The translations under genes and the position numbers were made by a program. A DNA stretch of 64,000 nucleotides from positions 259,267 through 323,266 of the forward strand of contig VWZW01004687.1 in assembly GCA_013397115.1 (NCBI GenBank), read 5' to 3'. Of the stretch, positions 48,967 to 63,185 are shown in pieces; positions within the stretch are counted from its first letter, which is position 1, and every line of letters starts with the position of its first letter. Origin of the DNA: Edolisoma coerulescens. Lineage: Eukaryota; Chordata; Aves; Passeriformes; Campephagidae. Under the pieces are notes generated by a model. The model was given only the letters and a program-made list of their open reading frames with translations, ran no database searches and had not been told where the DNA came from.

Positions 48967-51900
48967 TTGCTGTATATTTTTTGTTGCCCACATGTTGTGA
49001 GTACAGGTTCTTCTGCTTGCAGTAGAACTTAATTCTAGACTTGTCAGCTGGGGAAAACATCTTTTATGCCAGGTGATATTTTGCATTCCCGTCTCCCCAA
49101 CTGCTCCACATGCCTACAGTCACTGCCCCCACACCTGTACTAATCACACTCTTCTCCAGGCAAGCTCTCACCCATCCCAGGTGCTGCCTTTGTACATCCT
49201 TCCTTTCAAAGCATTCCCAAGCAGAAAGGGGAGATCCTCCCAGTGTGTTGCTTGTAGCATAGTGGGAATACATTTTCTGTTTTGGAAAGCGTCTAGTCAA
49301 GAAAAATAATTTCAGGTATTTTCACTCATAATCAAAAATTGATGATTTTTAGGAGGAAAGCACATAAATCAATTGAAAGTTGCTAAAAATGTTTTATTCT
49401 TATCAGCATGGAGTAAGAAAATTTGTGTTCTGATACTGACAGAACATGGCTTTCCTGGGTTAAAATACACATTTGCCTCTGCTACTGGTTTAGAAATGCT
49501 TTAGGAATACACAAAGGATTTTTAAAAATAAAAGCATGGTGCCTCAGGGAGTACTGCTAGTTTAAATAACACATGAAAGTATTTATGAGCCTTTTTTTAT
49601 GAGGTGGTCAAAGCAAAGACCATCCAGCATGTAACGTAAGACTGGCTAAAGAAGAAAGATTTTTCAAAACCACATCGGAGAATTAAGCATGAACGGAATT
49701 TTATTTCAGTCTCCGTTGCTTATTTAAATTAATGAGGTTTTCAGGTGGAGTTTAAATGATAATACACATCAAGGTGAGTTTTGCCAGAGAGCTGGACACT
49801 AGTTTATTATCCAAAGAATGCCACTGACTAATGTTGATGTAATCCTAAACAGACAATAAGTTTAGTGAAAGTAAATTTTAAAAGAGTTTCAAACATTTTC
49901 AGGTGCACTAGAATTGCATTAACTCATTCATTAGAAATGGAGATTGATATTTCTGAGTTATCCCAGGTACCTCCACAGCAGTATCTATCCAGTGTGTCCA
50001 GCCGCAGAAAAGTACACAATAAAGATCATTGTCTCTTACTTGGTTGGGCTGTAGCAGCTCAGTAGTTCCTGCTGCATTTTTGTAGAGTTAATGAGGTTTT
50101 TCCTACTACAGGAAGAAGCTCCAGTCCATCCTCATGTCAAGGGATCACTTCCAGGGCTAATTCCTAAGCTTGCCAAATCCTGGCCCGTTTTCTGGAGCTC
50201 CTAGGAGGACTTCAGGTACTACAACTCAAAGTGGTCTCTCACACTCTTTCCTTCCGCTTCTTACATGCTCATTCATACTCTAGTTCCAAGTCTTCTCTTT
50301 CTGTCCCTAACTCCACACAGGCCTCAAAGCTAGAAGATTGATTTCAGACACTTGTACTCCCAGATGTTTTCTGTTTACTAGACCAGGGTACCAACTGACC
50401 AAATGCACCAATCTCAATAAGATGAGCTTTATTCTTCTTGGATTGTACCTCACAAACCAGGGAGAATCTGCTGACTTCATATTATTCACTAATTTTGCAT
50501 TAGGCTTCATGGCAGCTGTGCAAATACTTAAAGGATTTGCAGAAGTACAGGATGATGAGGGAAATTTGTGACTAGACATTCTCTTGTTTCTGCCTTAACT
50601 ACCCATGTACATATTTTGCTAATTAAGACAGTAATTTGAAATCACTTTTGCAATTACTGTGCTAGTAAATAGGGCAGAACTGAAAAAAATTTATTACAAT
50701 GGGACTATCCTTAACTGCTAACAGTAAAACATGGACATAAAACCTCAATTTTTCCAGAACAAACTTTATCAGAAAGAAAATGAGAGCTTCTAGCGTGCTA
50801 TTTGTGTGACTTCTTTGTGAACAAGATTGGTGAACTGATCTGCTTTAAAAATCAGTTAAAAATATTTTTGACCGTATTTTGCTTTGGGTCTTTTGAGGCT
50901 TTTTGTTGTTCTTTTTGTAACTGAAGAAATTTCTCTTAAGTTGGTATCACCCCTTGTCCATTTTGTAACATCAAACCACAGCCTCCTACAGGAAATGTAA
51001 ATAAATCCCAGCGGCATGGAACTTCAATAACCTTAAACCATTTTACACCTAAATGAGAGCATCTGTGGAAGGGATTAGCATCTTGTAATTTATGTGCAGT
51101 ACTTCCCACCTCAAGCTGGCTTGCCTTAACTTTCCTGTGTGTCACTAGTCAGATAAGCAAAGATGTAAAGAGCCTGGGCTGCACTGGTTCAGTCACTTCA
51201 TGGAACGGTTCCATAGATCCAAGTGTTTGAAAGTGATGCTGCACAGAGACTCCTTGATTTTGCTGTAGAGCTTCAACGAATGGACTCCGATCATTCGCAG
51301 CAGTGCTGCAGCTGAGTAGGTCTTGCAGTGATTTATCATTAGTGATGAGGACAGTACATCTGTCTTGGTAACTGTTGTCACTGAGGAGCATGCTGTCAGC
51401 TATGGTAATGGAGATTAAAAGCATCATAAATGAAACAGCTTCAGTCACTCAGTTGTTATTCATTAACATTTCATTTTTCAATCTGTTTTATTGATTTTCA
51501 TAGTGCATAAAATACACAAAATGTGCAGAAAATTTGATACCAAATGAAAGAGAAATAGAGAGAGAGGAATCACGCAGTGTGAGGAATGGCTACAGTGAAA
51601 CAGGCAGACTGAAATGAGCTGGGCATGAATTCACTGACAGAAGTGGACTAAGCTGCCACCTTCCTTCAAAAAGAATGGAAAATAACAATGAAATTCCTCT
51701 GTGGAAGTGTGTAAGAGAAATGATAGCAGCCTCTCAAAACAGAACACAAGCCTTTGCCTCTACTCAAAGGGGTGTAAGATCCTGCTCAAAAATGTTAATA
51801 TGTTTGGCCGAAACCAAAGATGTCTTCCACTGCTTAATATTACCTGGGTTTAGGAACACAGGGCTTGCAGCCAGAGAGAACTGCATGCAAGCTATCTGAC

Positions 51901-54900
51901 TCCATCAGCAATTTCTCCTCTTAAAGACAATAACCTTCAAGCCTCCAATTTTTTTGGCATAGCTAATCAAGCTGAAAAGGGTAACAATATAATCTGCATG
52001 AACAGTACAAACTGTGCCTGGTGGTCAGGGAGCCAAACTGGCATTATCCAAATCCCAGGGAGGCCAATGGGATGACTCTGATTTCACCCAAAGTGTGCCT
52101 TGGGCCAAGTCCAGCACTAGGCCATGTATCATCTAAGCCTATATTGCTTCCCTCGCAGGGAACACATTGTCTTCCCTTTAAGTGGCTATAAAACACTTTG
52201 CAGCACTCTGATAACAAAGATGTTACCCTGTCACTGTGCTGCTAGTTAAAGACAGAGAAGAGGCTTTACATCAGGGAAGCACTTCCTCCTGCCGAGGACA
52301 CTCCTGCTTCACAAAGCAGGGGCTGTCTCCAGTGCTGCCTTTGCTCCTGACCGTGGTCAGGGCCCTGAACATGTGCACTCAACATGTGCCCTGACAGGGA
52401 TGGGAGCATCTAAGGCAAATCTTGTGAAGTTCCATAATGTGATTCCCAGGCCATTTAGTCTTCCCTCGGACTGCATGCACAACAAAGCCATAATGGGATT
52501 CTCAGTATGCCTGGGCTCACTGCCATCTGAACAGCAGTCGCATCCTGGCAGAGGAATAGTCTAGCCCTGGGCATTCCTTCCTGTAGTCTGGGAGTATTTC
52601 AGGTCTGGAACCTCCCTGCAATTCGTCCGGGAATGGGGTTTGAGTAGGTGACCCACGCTGGACACTTGACGTTCTCAAAGCGCCGGGGTTTTTCTGTAGC
52701 CATGCTGTGAGTTTGCAATACAGCAATAGGGACTATCAGCTTTGCTCTATGGGAGCCAAACACTGACCTTCTTCTGCTTCATTCTCCTAAAGCCTCTTTT
52801 CCTGTGATATTCATTTCCATTGCTGAGTAGTCCAAGCATATTTAGACTACTATCTGTCTCTCTCTAGAATACAACAAGCACTTATCTGGCACTATAAATG
52901 TAAAAATGTTAATAACAGAGCTGTCTCTAAGTGTTCATTTGAGCACACCTGGTAAACCCAAGGGAAAGGCTGAATGCAGTGACATATTTCATTAAAAGAC
53001 AACTGATGTTTTATTTAACTCAATAATTAAAAGTTTTACAAAAATCACCTCAGGGTGGTTTTTTGATAGCTTGGTTTCAACTTAATGCCCAAGTCTACGG
53101 GTATGATAGTTGTCCAAGAGAATAATTTTAATATAAGTAATAAAAGTTCTTACAGATTCAGGTATGTTTCCCTCAAGACAATGAGAAGTGTTTCTATAGA
53201 GGTTATGATGACTGTATCAATTAGTCCATCATTCTTCTGTGCACAAACTATAGGAGACTCCCAAATGATTTTAGTAGATAGTTTACTGCAGAAGGTCAGC
53301 GATGGTATGGAGCTTTCAAACAATGGTATTCAGCTAGTTTAGCTTCCATTCAGAGAATATTCTTGCCTGTTGGAAGGAAAGTATATTGCTTAAAGTCGAA
53401 TGTGTAAAGAAAAGATATTCTGACTGCTGAGTTGCCATATTGGTCTTCTTTTTGGTTTTTAAATGGCTTATTTTTTATGAACTGAAGAATTTTGGAGGGA
53501 CACAAGGAAAGAAGTTAGCAGGGCAATGTCTTGGGAGCAGTTAATTAGTGAGAACATGATATGAAAGGGGGATTAAACTTCCCCTTTGTCTTGATGAAAT
53601 GGATTCTAGCTCCTGCATGGTCTATTCCCAGTCTGATGCAGAAGCTTAACAGGTCTTCTCATGCACTAAGAGCTATAAACTATATTCCCACGCTGCCACT
53701 CTAATTTCTAGTACCAACTCTGCCCTTTTTATGTCCTCCCAGTCTTAGCTTTTTTTCCCTTCCATGCTGTTGTCTTCTAGATGAAATAGTTTCCTAAGCT
53801 TTTTGTGATAAATCACTTCTCCTTTCTGTCTCCCTAATGGAAGAGCTAGTTGTTATGTTTGGGCTCATTTCTCTTATGCATGACACAATTACCTCACAAA
53901 CCTTGTGGTGCTAGAAGATGTTACTGACCCTGACAAGATGTCTGCTATACCAACACAGTTTCAGAGTAAGTATGGCGAGTTTTCCCTAATCCACTTCAGT
54001 GCAGGGTTAGTGGATTAACTCAAACCATGAGGATGAGTTTTGAAGATTATCTGGCCTCATTTACCCTGGGTGGCCTACATAGCATGGAGCTGAAGGCTTG
54101 TAGAAGGTCCAATGAGTTGGCAATGGAGAAATGAGGAGAGTTAGGTCTTCAAGTACTCTAGTTTGATCTGGCAGAACACATCATTTCATGCCCCAGGCTT
54201 TCTTTAAAAGCAAACCCTCATCCCTTAGTATTTTATGCCTTGCCTTGTATGTATTTAAATATGGCTGAAAAATATTTGAAAGGCAGGGATTTCATGCAAG
54301 TGTATGGGCTTTACCTGGCAGCAGTAGTTTACACCATTATTGACCAGCTAAGAACTTGGGCCTCTGTATTTTAGGCATGTGTATAATGCTATACATATGT
54401 GAGTGACTGCATGTGGGCGTTGCAGTGTAAAGTAGAACAATCACAATCTTAGTGAAGTATGAATGAGAATTGTTATAGAATTACCATAATAGTGTTTATA
54501 GTAGAAGACATAAATGGTACCATGAGGCTGATTAAAGCTAAAGAGCTACTTCTACTCGCTGATTACAATTAGCTCTTCACTGAATTGCTTGGCAAAGAAC
54601 TCCATTAAAATACAGTCAATTGATCTTACAGGCTGTATTTTTTGTGTGTTTTAAAGGAAGAGCTCAAGATTTTCACATGGAGAACTAAAAATATTCTGAC
54701 CACAGGTACAGTGAGTTGAGTGGCATAATCTACCTGCAGCAGCAGGAATAGCTGGGGCTTTGTACATGCTGTTACCTTATACATTTGCAAGCTCTCATAA
54801 GCTTTAAAAGTCCAAATCTATCACCTATTTCTTTAGCTTGCTAGTAAGTCTCCATCAGTCTGCTTTAACATTTAGATATGTCACAAGATTACATTTCAGG

Positions 54901-57900
54901 AATCTGAGGGGATGGAATCATTGCTGTATCCCTAAGGGCCACCAACTGAATACGTGTTCTGGGTGTTTGGTTTCCCAAAGTCCATACCCTACTCGTGGTA
55001 AGTTTTAAGATGCTGTGCTTGTATTTGTTCAGTCATTATTTTCAGTGAAAGAGAAGAATCTTTCACCTCACAAATCTCACTTTCTCCATTTCTTTCCTCC
55101 AAACAAAACCTTCTCCCACTGTTCTGGTTACAGTCCCTGATACTGTAGTTGATATATAGCCAGCTCTGCATTTTGCTGGTATCTGCTTTTGCTTTCATAA
55201 CTCAGCAGGGTCTATTGCTTCCTCCAAGTCCCACCAAATTTGACATAAATTTTCACACCCTTCCCTTTATTTTAATACTTGATACCCCCAATCATCTTCC
55301 CTGCTGATTCTCTTAAAACACCATGAAAACTGATTTTGATCTGACTGTGAATCTGACCAAATAAGATTAGCATTTAACAAAAAACTCTTTTAGAAACAAA
55401 GCCCTGAAGACTAAATGTGATCATGCTCATTCTGAGAGCTGCAGTCATTTGTCCTTGGCTCATTTTTCCCAGAAATGACTAGCACAGACATATTTTTTCA
55501 TAAGGGTAGTTGGCTCTGCTCTCACTTGGCTGGTCTTTGGAGATGATTTCAGTTACAGTTTCATCTGCCAAGTCCCATATTCCCTTGTGACTTAGTTTGG
55601 ATTTTAGTTTTCCAGCTAGACCACCTGCCTGGTGTTAATTAGTTATGGTTTCCTTTTCATATGCAAAACTGTTTCAACTTCATGAGCTGGCACAGATTTA
55701 CCTGGGCTTCCCTCCTAGTCCTACTGTACAAGCAGTGCTGCCTGCCTAGACCTGTCATCTGCACTATAAAATCAGCCAGCCTCAATCACATATGACAAAT
55801 TGTTCAAGGGGAAGGGCTAGGAGAAGAGAACCAGCAATTAAATTTCCTGCTTCCCACTTTGAGGCTCTTGTTATCTCTGGACTTAAAAATCCCTGGGTTG
55901 CTGGTGTTTTTTGCTAAAGGTTGAAGATTTTTAATCCAAAGCAGGAGAGGTAAAACATCTTCAATAAGTACTAGAGGTCCATGTGCCCACCTATTTATAG
56001 TCAAGATATACAACTCTGGTGGGGCTGTTTTTTCGCACCCAGACTAATTACTGTGTGTCTGTTACTATATCAGGCTGGACTGATATCCTGTTACTATGAG
56101 AGGTACTCCAAGTAACCTCTGTGCATCCTATCCGTCTGTTCCCGTTGCAACTGGTGTTATGGAAATTATTGCAAGCACGCATCACTGAAGTTACGTGGCA
56201 CTGGGGTTGGCCACCAGCCTGGTCCTCATAGCAGTGCCACACTAGCCCACAATATTCTGGGCTACCTCTGCTCTGAGTAAATAGCCAGACTTTTCTTTGC
56301 TGCTTTTTTTTTTTTTTGACAGAGGTATTCTATCTGCCATCCCTTCACAGCAAACTTGTACCTTTGGTCCTGACCAACAGGCTTCCCCATAAGCAATACA
56401 GATTTTTTTTCCCTGGATTTTATTTCTCTGCTTCTGGAGACTCAAGATAGACAGTTCACTTTCTGGAGGTTTGTCATTGTTGATAAATGATGATAAAAGT
56501 GGTAAATAATGTTTATCTTTTCAAACCTTCTGTCAGCTTTCTCAGATGCCTTTCTAATCCATCCTAGCACAAGACCACTTCTTGGTCTGAGCTGTACTGC
56601 TTAGTTACTGCAGTGAGTGCTTGGCTACCCTGATTCTGCTGGAGTTGTCACCACATCCAGAGCTTGATGTGAATGAATTAACATCAAAGCTCTGTTGTTT
56701 TCCTAGGAATCCCTCTGTGTCATGGCAAAGTTTCTGTTAGCACTTCATAGTGTTATGAAGCAACAATGAAGACAACCAAGTCCTGCATTCAAAACAACAT
56801 TGTCATTAGGGCAGCTTGGCACAAAGGCTGTCCAACACCAAATGGTGCCATGTCAAATACTGATGCTGAATATGTGATCCATATGTTTGTGGCGGCAAAA
56901 ACATGCAAAGCCATCTCTGTGTATGGTCTGCCTACTTATATGTCTTGTTCTTGTCATTTAGTGTATGTCATCTCTGCAAAATTTCATGGACCAGTAGCTT
57001 TTAAACACAGAGGTACTGTTAGGTTCCTCTGACATGAACACAGACCACAGAATTTCACTGAATTACTCCAGACCCATTATATCTAACTGAAGCAGCATCT
57101 ATTTTTCAGAGAGATATAAAAATCCTCATGTAAGGAGTTAAGGTCAGATTCAATTTTGGCTATGTAAAAGTCAGGTACTTAATGCACAAAAATCTCAAGG
57201 TACATTCAGAAACCTTTCATTTCAAGACTGCTCTTTGATGTGTCTTTAGTGTTGTTTGTCTCTCAAATGGAACCAAAGCTAGGTTAGGTCAGAGATGTAG
57301 CTTTCGATGGTAAAAATAAGGGAAACAAACTTTATCTCTTTTCATCAGTGACAAATGCACCAACTTTTCTGTTTTATCTTTAAGATGTGAATGGCACCTG
57401 CGAGTTTTGATTCAGACATATCAGCTGTCATCTATATGATTTTTGTCCCTAAGCTGTGCTATTTTAAAGATGCAAAGTTGGCTGACGACATTGGTGCTGT
57501 CATCAGTCTTCTGAGACAGGTGACATGTGGTGCCTTTTCCTGTTTCTACACCATGTAAGTTAGATCTAGAGTAACTGTACAAGTGGCCAGAAACCAAATA
57601 TTTCACTGTGGATAGAGAGAGTGTCTGTACTAAAAAAAGGCCTAATGTCTGAAATTGGGCTGAACTGGTCTTCCTTCTCCTCAGATATTTTTCACAATGT
57701 AACAAGAGACCATCTGTGAAGATTCAACTTTCAGTGAGGCCAGACAGCTCCAAACTTACATAATTTAAGCTTCCACACAGAGATGTGAAGAGGATGGAGC
57801 TGACCTCAAGCATATGAGTTACGCTGCTGACTCTCACAGAACTACTTATTTGGTTAAGTGTCTTGGTACATCAAAGTTTTTGTGGGTTCATTATCAGTTC

Positions 57901-60900
57901 CTTTGAAATGAGAGGGGTACCTTAAAGGTTCTTGAAATATCAAAGAGGTAGATGACCCTTAATACCACTCAAATTGTGTCTGAACTAATATAATAAATGT
58001 GCTTGGAACCCCTCTCTGGCAACGAGCACAGATGGTACTTGGGTTCACATTGTCACACTCTTGCCCTTCAAATCAGGATCCCTGCATTCAAGTTGCCCAC
58101 TGGGAAGGCTTTCCATCCCTTTCTCACCCTCAGATCATGCCTGGATATTGTCCAGGAGAGTGATATTTAGTGTGAGCCAAAACCATCCCTGGGACCTTTT
58201 TCAAAATTTAGGAGTAAATGCAATTGAAGCGCAGTGCCTGGGAACATTCCTTGCCACTTTTTAATTTACTAGAATAGTCGTAGCCTCAGAGACTGAACAC
58301 TCCTCTAAGGTTACTTATACAAGCATGCACAGAGGCAGGAGAAAATTGAGAGGCAGATAGTTAGGAAAACAATCACTTTGTGCTTTCTACAAAGCCACAT
58401 ATACTTAACAGTGATAGTCTGTTCAAAAGGAAGTAGACTTTCACTAGGCTGTTGAAATGCTGGAAGATTTCAGACCGTGAAGCTCCCTATGTGCCAAACC
58501 CAAATCTTTATTTGAAGAAATACTTAGAAGCTATAGCTGTTTTGAAAATTGAATGTTAATATCTGTTATAAAATATTATTTTGTGCATTTAAAAATAAAT
58601 GAATAATGTTGTGTAAATGAATGGGAAAAGGACAAATAAATTACTGCAAGACAAAACACTCCTTGAGGAGTCTAACCGAGTTTGAAAGATTAAATGTAAA
58701 AGAAGAAAAGTCCTAGCAGCTGTAAGCTTCTGTTAAATCAGTAGCATTACTGTCCTTATCACACAGCATTGACAAGCCACTCATTTCTACTGGGTTAAGA
58801 CTGTAGAGTCATGAAGAGAGACCACTTGCACTGAATAGCCCCTGTTCTAAACAGATCAAATACAACATCCTTATCCAAAGGTAGCAAACCTCTGCAAACA
58901 GCTTACTAAATTATATACAGCAGGCCAAATTCCACTCTGTGAAATGAGAACAACTTAATAACTTTGCAGAGTATCTTAGCAGAATATGGCCAGTTTCAGC
59001 ATATGCTATAATTTTTGAATTTTCACAGAAATTGTGTGTACCTGCTCTAAAAGTATGGCAGTCCCTTGCCTTCTCCATCAATGCTCTCACTGCACTTTCA
59101 GGCTGTGTAAATAATTTGCTGACGTGCAAGATACAAATGCAGCCCGGCTACCTGCTGGAACTGAGGCCATTGCCTGAAACTTCCCTCTTTCCTCAATTAT
59201 GTGTACTTTTGTGAAACCGGATACATTCATCTCTGCATGCTTTAAGAGTACCAGTTCTTTTGAAAACTTTTCAGAAAAGACATCAGAGCTGATATACCTT
59301 ACAGTATATGACTCTGTTGAGAATAAACGAGGGGGGAGCAAACTGAAAGAAGGGGAAGAAGAATAGCTGAGAGCCCCAGCAACAGCACAGAGCCGCAGGA
59401 AGTCGGTAATGAAACTGGATCCCACAGCAGCTGTGTGTCTAGTGGAGATTTCACTGGACTGTCAAGAGGATAACAGGAGGATGTACGGCCTGGCATGAAC
59501 ATCACAATTTGCAATTAAAAATTAGTTACAGGACTTTTTTAAAAGGACTACTTCACAAAAAAAAAAAAAATAAGCAAGGTGTGTTTGAAAAAAGTAAGCA
59601 TATACTTGAAATTAGCTCAGTCCTGTAGGGCATTTTCAATAAAGATTTTGTCATATGGATTTTCCGTTTGTAGTATTCATGCTGACAGAGAAGGTGTTCA
59701 GCTGGTCCAGTTGAATTATTAGAAATGTAGTTACATTGTTTTACCAGCTAAAATCAAAGTGATCTCTGAAATTTCAGAAGTGGTACAAAATGGAAGCAAT
59801 CTAAGTGGTCCTGAGATAGGCTTCAGAATTGAATGTGGGGAACTCTTAACTTACTTCTTAAATTCACCAGTTCTTGAGGAGTTACCAAACTATCACATGA
59901 ACAGGACAGGCTTTGAAATGCTTTCCAGGTCTGTGGGTTGAAAGGAAGGAATTTTTCACAAAGAGTAAAATGAAACCTGTAGTGTGAGGAGGAACCATCC
60001 CACTTTCTAATTCATCATACATAAAAGCCAAGCGCCAGCCACAAATTGAGCTGGGATTACTGCGGGTCTTTTAATAAACGACAGCCTTTCTAGGGCAGAG
60101 CCTTTGTCAAAAACTATCTGGAGTCTCATTTGAGAGCGACAGGGAGCAAGATCATGCACATTTCACTACTACGTAGGTAGCTTGTGTGATACAGTCTTAG
60201 GTTTTGAGTAGCTAATTGATATTGCTGTATATGTAGCCCTGCTTGAATGGAGTTCTGGTTTGAGAATTTGACAAAATTTTTCATAAAGGCAGGTTTTTCA
60301 GCCTGAACTGAGTTCCCTGCTGTTATAGCTACTTGTTATTGATCTCCGAGCTAACCATTTTAAAGCCAGTGTTGCCATGTCTATACCATATTTATCCTTT
60401 AAAAATGCACTTAATTTCCCTAGATTTTAACTATTTGAAGTTTCCGAGGTAGGCTGTTCTACACATCTGCAATACGGCAGCTTTATTCTGAACACAGGAT
60501 TAATGGCTGCGATGGGAATGGCAAGCATGTCAGGGAGCATGATCGGCAGAAAGCTTCCTGCTGCAGATTTGAAATGAGTAAGAGGAGCTAAGACTTGTAT
60601 CAAGGACTAAGACCCATCCTAGATGAGTCCCCTGCAGTATTGATTAATGTTACTAAAATCTGGACAAGTTAATATCTTGAAAACTTTCTTCAATCCCTGG
60701 AAGTTCCAGACCAATCCATATAGCCTGGTTGCCCTAATCTGTAGCTTACACCATCATCCAGGGAAACAGAGTCAGATGAGCTGCCCTGAAAGCATCTAAG
60801 ACAGATGAAATTCCCTCTAGAGGTGCTTATCTCTTTTCTAGACACCAAAGGGACCTTAGCTCATGACCTAGAACAAGTTTATAATTTTTTAGCTAGGTAG

Positions 60901-62859
60901 AAGCATGTGAAATGACTCTGGTGTGGTCAAACGCCTCCAGTTCATTGTTGCAACAAGCCAAGACAGTTTTGGCAGGCAAATTAAGTCAACTGCTACTGGT
61001 GCCCAGCTGCTTGCTCCTACCCACCTCCCCGAGGCTATTGCCTCCTCAATTCTGATTGTGTAAATAATTGTCAGTGAACTCTGGGTTTGTGAATGAACCA
61101 GGGGGCAAAAATGGCAAAACAGAGCATTCTGGGGTGGAAAACAAAAAATGTGAATCAGCAGCAGCTGGGCTACATCATCTGTCCATGACTGAAGTTTCAA
61201 TTATGTGGGCTTGTGTCCCAGCCCTGCATGGCAGAGTATTCTGTATTATTTATTATGGAAGTTGTCTTACCTAGGGAAAGGGGGAAGAGTGTTTCTCCCC
61301 TGTATGTGAGCACAGGAGGAGCAGAGAAAGCCCGTGGTAACTCCTCAGGCAGGCAGTGTGAAGCAACAACCCCGTGAGGGTTCTTCAATGGCAAATCTGA
61401 GAAATCAACTGCGTTGCCAGCGTGACAACTCAGCACCACACAGTAATAAAAGGGGAGTTTCTAAACAATTTTAGCTCAGAGATCCTCACAGTTAGTTATA
61501 CTGTGACAGATTTCCAGAAATACCTTCCTGTCATCTGCAGAGAAAATGCCCAGTGGTAGGTCATGAAAGAAAAGCAGTATGTGTATATATTCAGTTCCAG
61601 CTGAACAGCTCTTATTTTTTCACTGTGTTTTTTTATACACAAGATGCTACAAATAATATTCTGATGATATTATGTTGCTCCTGGTCCCCTGAATCCCTAG
61701 TGGGTTAAAAGCTGCAGGCTCTGCGTGCACTCACATCCCCTGGAAGAACTACAGTAATATGCAAATGGCACATGTCATCACTAATTCCTGGGAAAGACAG
61801 AGAAAATATACAAAAAGTTTAATGAACGGAAGAAGAAAGAGAAGTGGTAACTGACATTTCTAGCTAGGGAATATGACAATCAGCAGCAGGGCTACCAGCC
61901 AAATCCTCTTATAGGCCCAAAAATGCTAAAAGCTTTAGCTGAGTGTAAACAAATGCCATGTTCGGTGAAAAGCAGTCTTGAGGGACAGATCTGTTAACCA
62001 TCAGTGGGCATGTTTCATCTCACCGCTCCTTCCACTCAGTTAAAGGGAGCTTTGTGTACCTGCCTACAGACGGGAGCTGCAGCTCTGTGACGCAGGAAAC
62101 CATTGCCTTCCCCTCAGGCCTAAAAGGGAAGACTATAGCTACTGCCTACATATATAAAATATAATATAGACCATTTATAAACACAGAATTCTTCAAACGC
62201 CTTCCCTTAGGCTACCACTTTTAAATTTAAACACAAAGAGAGCAAGGGAAATGTCAGATTCAGGTGAAAACTGAGAATAGATTTATTTTTTTAATTTAGT
62301 CTATAGAGTGAACCCGTCTTGTTATATTAGTCTGCAACACCATGAAGGATTGTTTGTTGCTTAAAAAATTAAATCATTCCTTAAAAACAAGTGCAAGATG
62401 AATCAGAAGCCCAGGAAAGCATTTACCTTTGGTTTCACCCTCAGCTCGGGGGCAGTCCCACTGCAGGCAATGGCAGTGTTTGAGTTCTCGGTGTCCTGCC
62501 CATGCTTTGATGTACCTTGGTCTTGGGCCTCAATGATCCATGAAAGAAGCCAGACTTTCCCCTTTTGAGTGACTGTGTTCTTCATGCCTGCACACACCAA
62601 AAGCCAAGTCATTCAGATCGCCCAGAGTTCCCAAAATGTTTATTGAAATGCCACTTGTTTACAGTCAGTGGGCTGTTCAGCTAGTGAATCAAAGCATCTC
62701 AAAGCAGATATTTAACAGGTTTGGTTGATTTTAACAGTTTTTATAGATTTCTTCTGAGTTATTTAACTCAAAGCAAATATTTACAGAAAGGGAGAGCAAA
62801 GTCTGACTACACCATTTGGAGGGGGGCATTATTGGATTTTTGCTGTCTACTGCTACCTT
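48967..62859. other. intergenic, no gene seen
   Basis: Nearly 14 kb with no supported coding sequence, CR1 or LTR. The open frames are short and I recognise none of them. A small palindrome plus direct repeat lies at 52346-52386 and an A-run at 59558-59571. Otherwise I see nothing identifiable. Distant regulatory elements for EYA1 could lie here, but I cannot point to one from sequence alone. Confidence 0.7.
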
Positions 62860-63185
62860 GGAGGAGGCTGTAGCAAGGTCTCAGTCTCTTCTCCCAAGTG
62901 GTAAGCGATAGGATTAGAGGAAATGGCCTCAAACTGCACCAGGGGACATTTAAATTGGATATTAGGAAAAATTTCTTCACCTAAAGGGTTGACAAGCATT
63001 GGAACAGGCCACCCAGGGAAGTGGTTGAGTCACTGTCCCTGGAAGTATTTAAAAGACGTGTAGATGTGACACTTAGGGACATGGTTTAGTGGTGGACTTA
63101 GTGGCAGTGCTGGGTTGACAGTTTGAGTCTGTGATATTTGAGGTCTTTTTCAAAGTAAACTATTTTATTAGTCTATTGTTTTATG
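62860..63185 (+). mobile_element. CR1 3'-end fragment, + strand, different subfamily
   Basis: Sense CR1 3' end of the subfamily with TCTCTTCTCCCAAGTGGTAA (62885-62904), AGGAAATGGCCTCAAACTGC (62918-62937), TATTAGGAAAAATTTCTTCAC (about 62960), the GGACATGGTTTAGTGGTGGA stretch near 63078 and a decayed end near 63185. Compared with the 26.3-kb copy, the wording of the conserved blocks differs, so it belongs to another CR1 group. It is 5'-truncated and about 325 bp long. The ends are approximate. Confidence 0.92.

Noticed and set aside
50307..50579. Opposed frames of 90 and 77 codons with a hydrophobic stretch
   Set aside because: Considered as a processed pseudogene, but I could not match either translation to a known protein.
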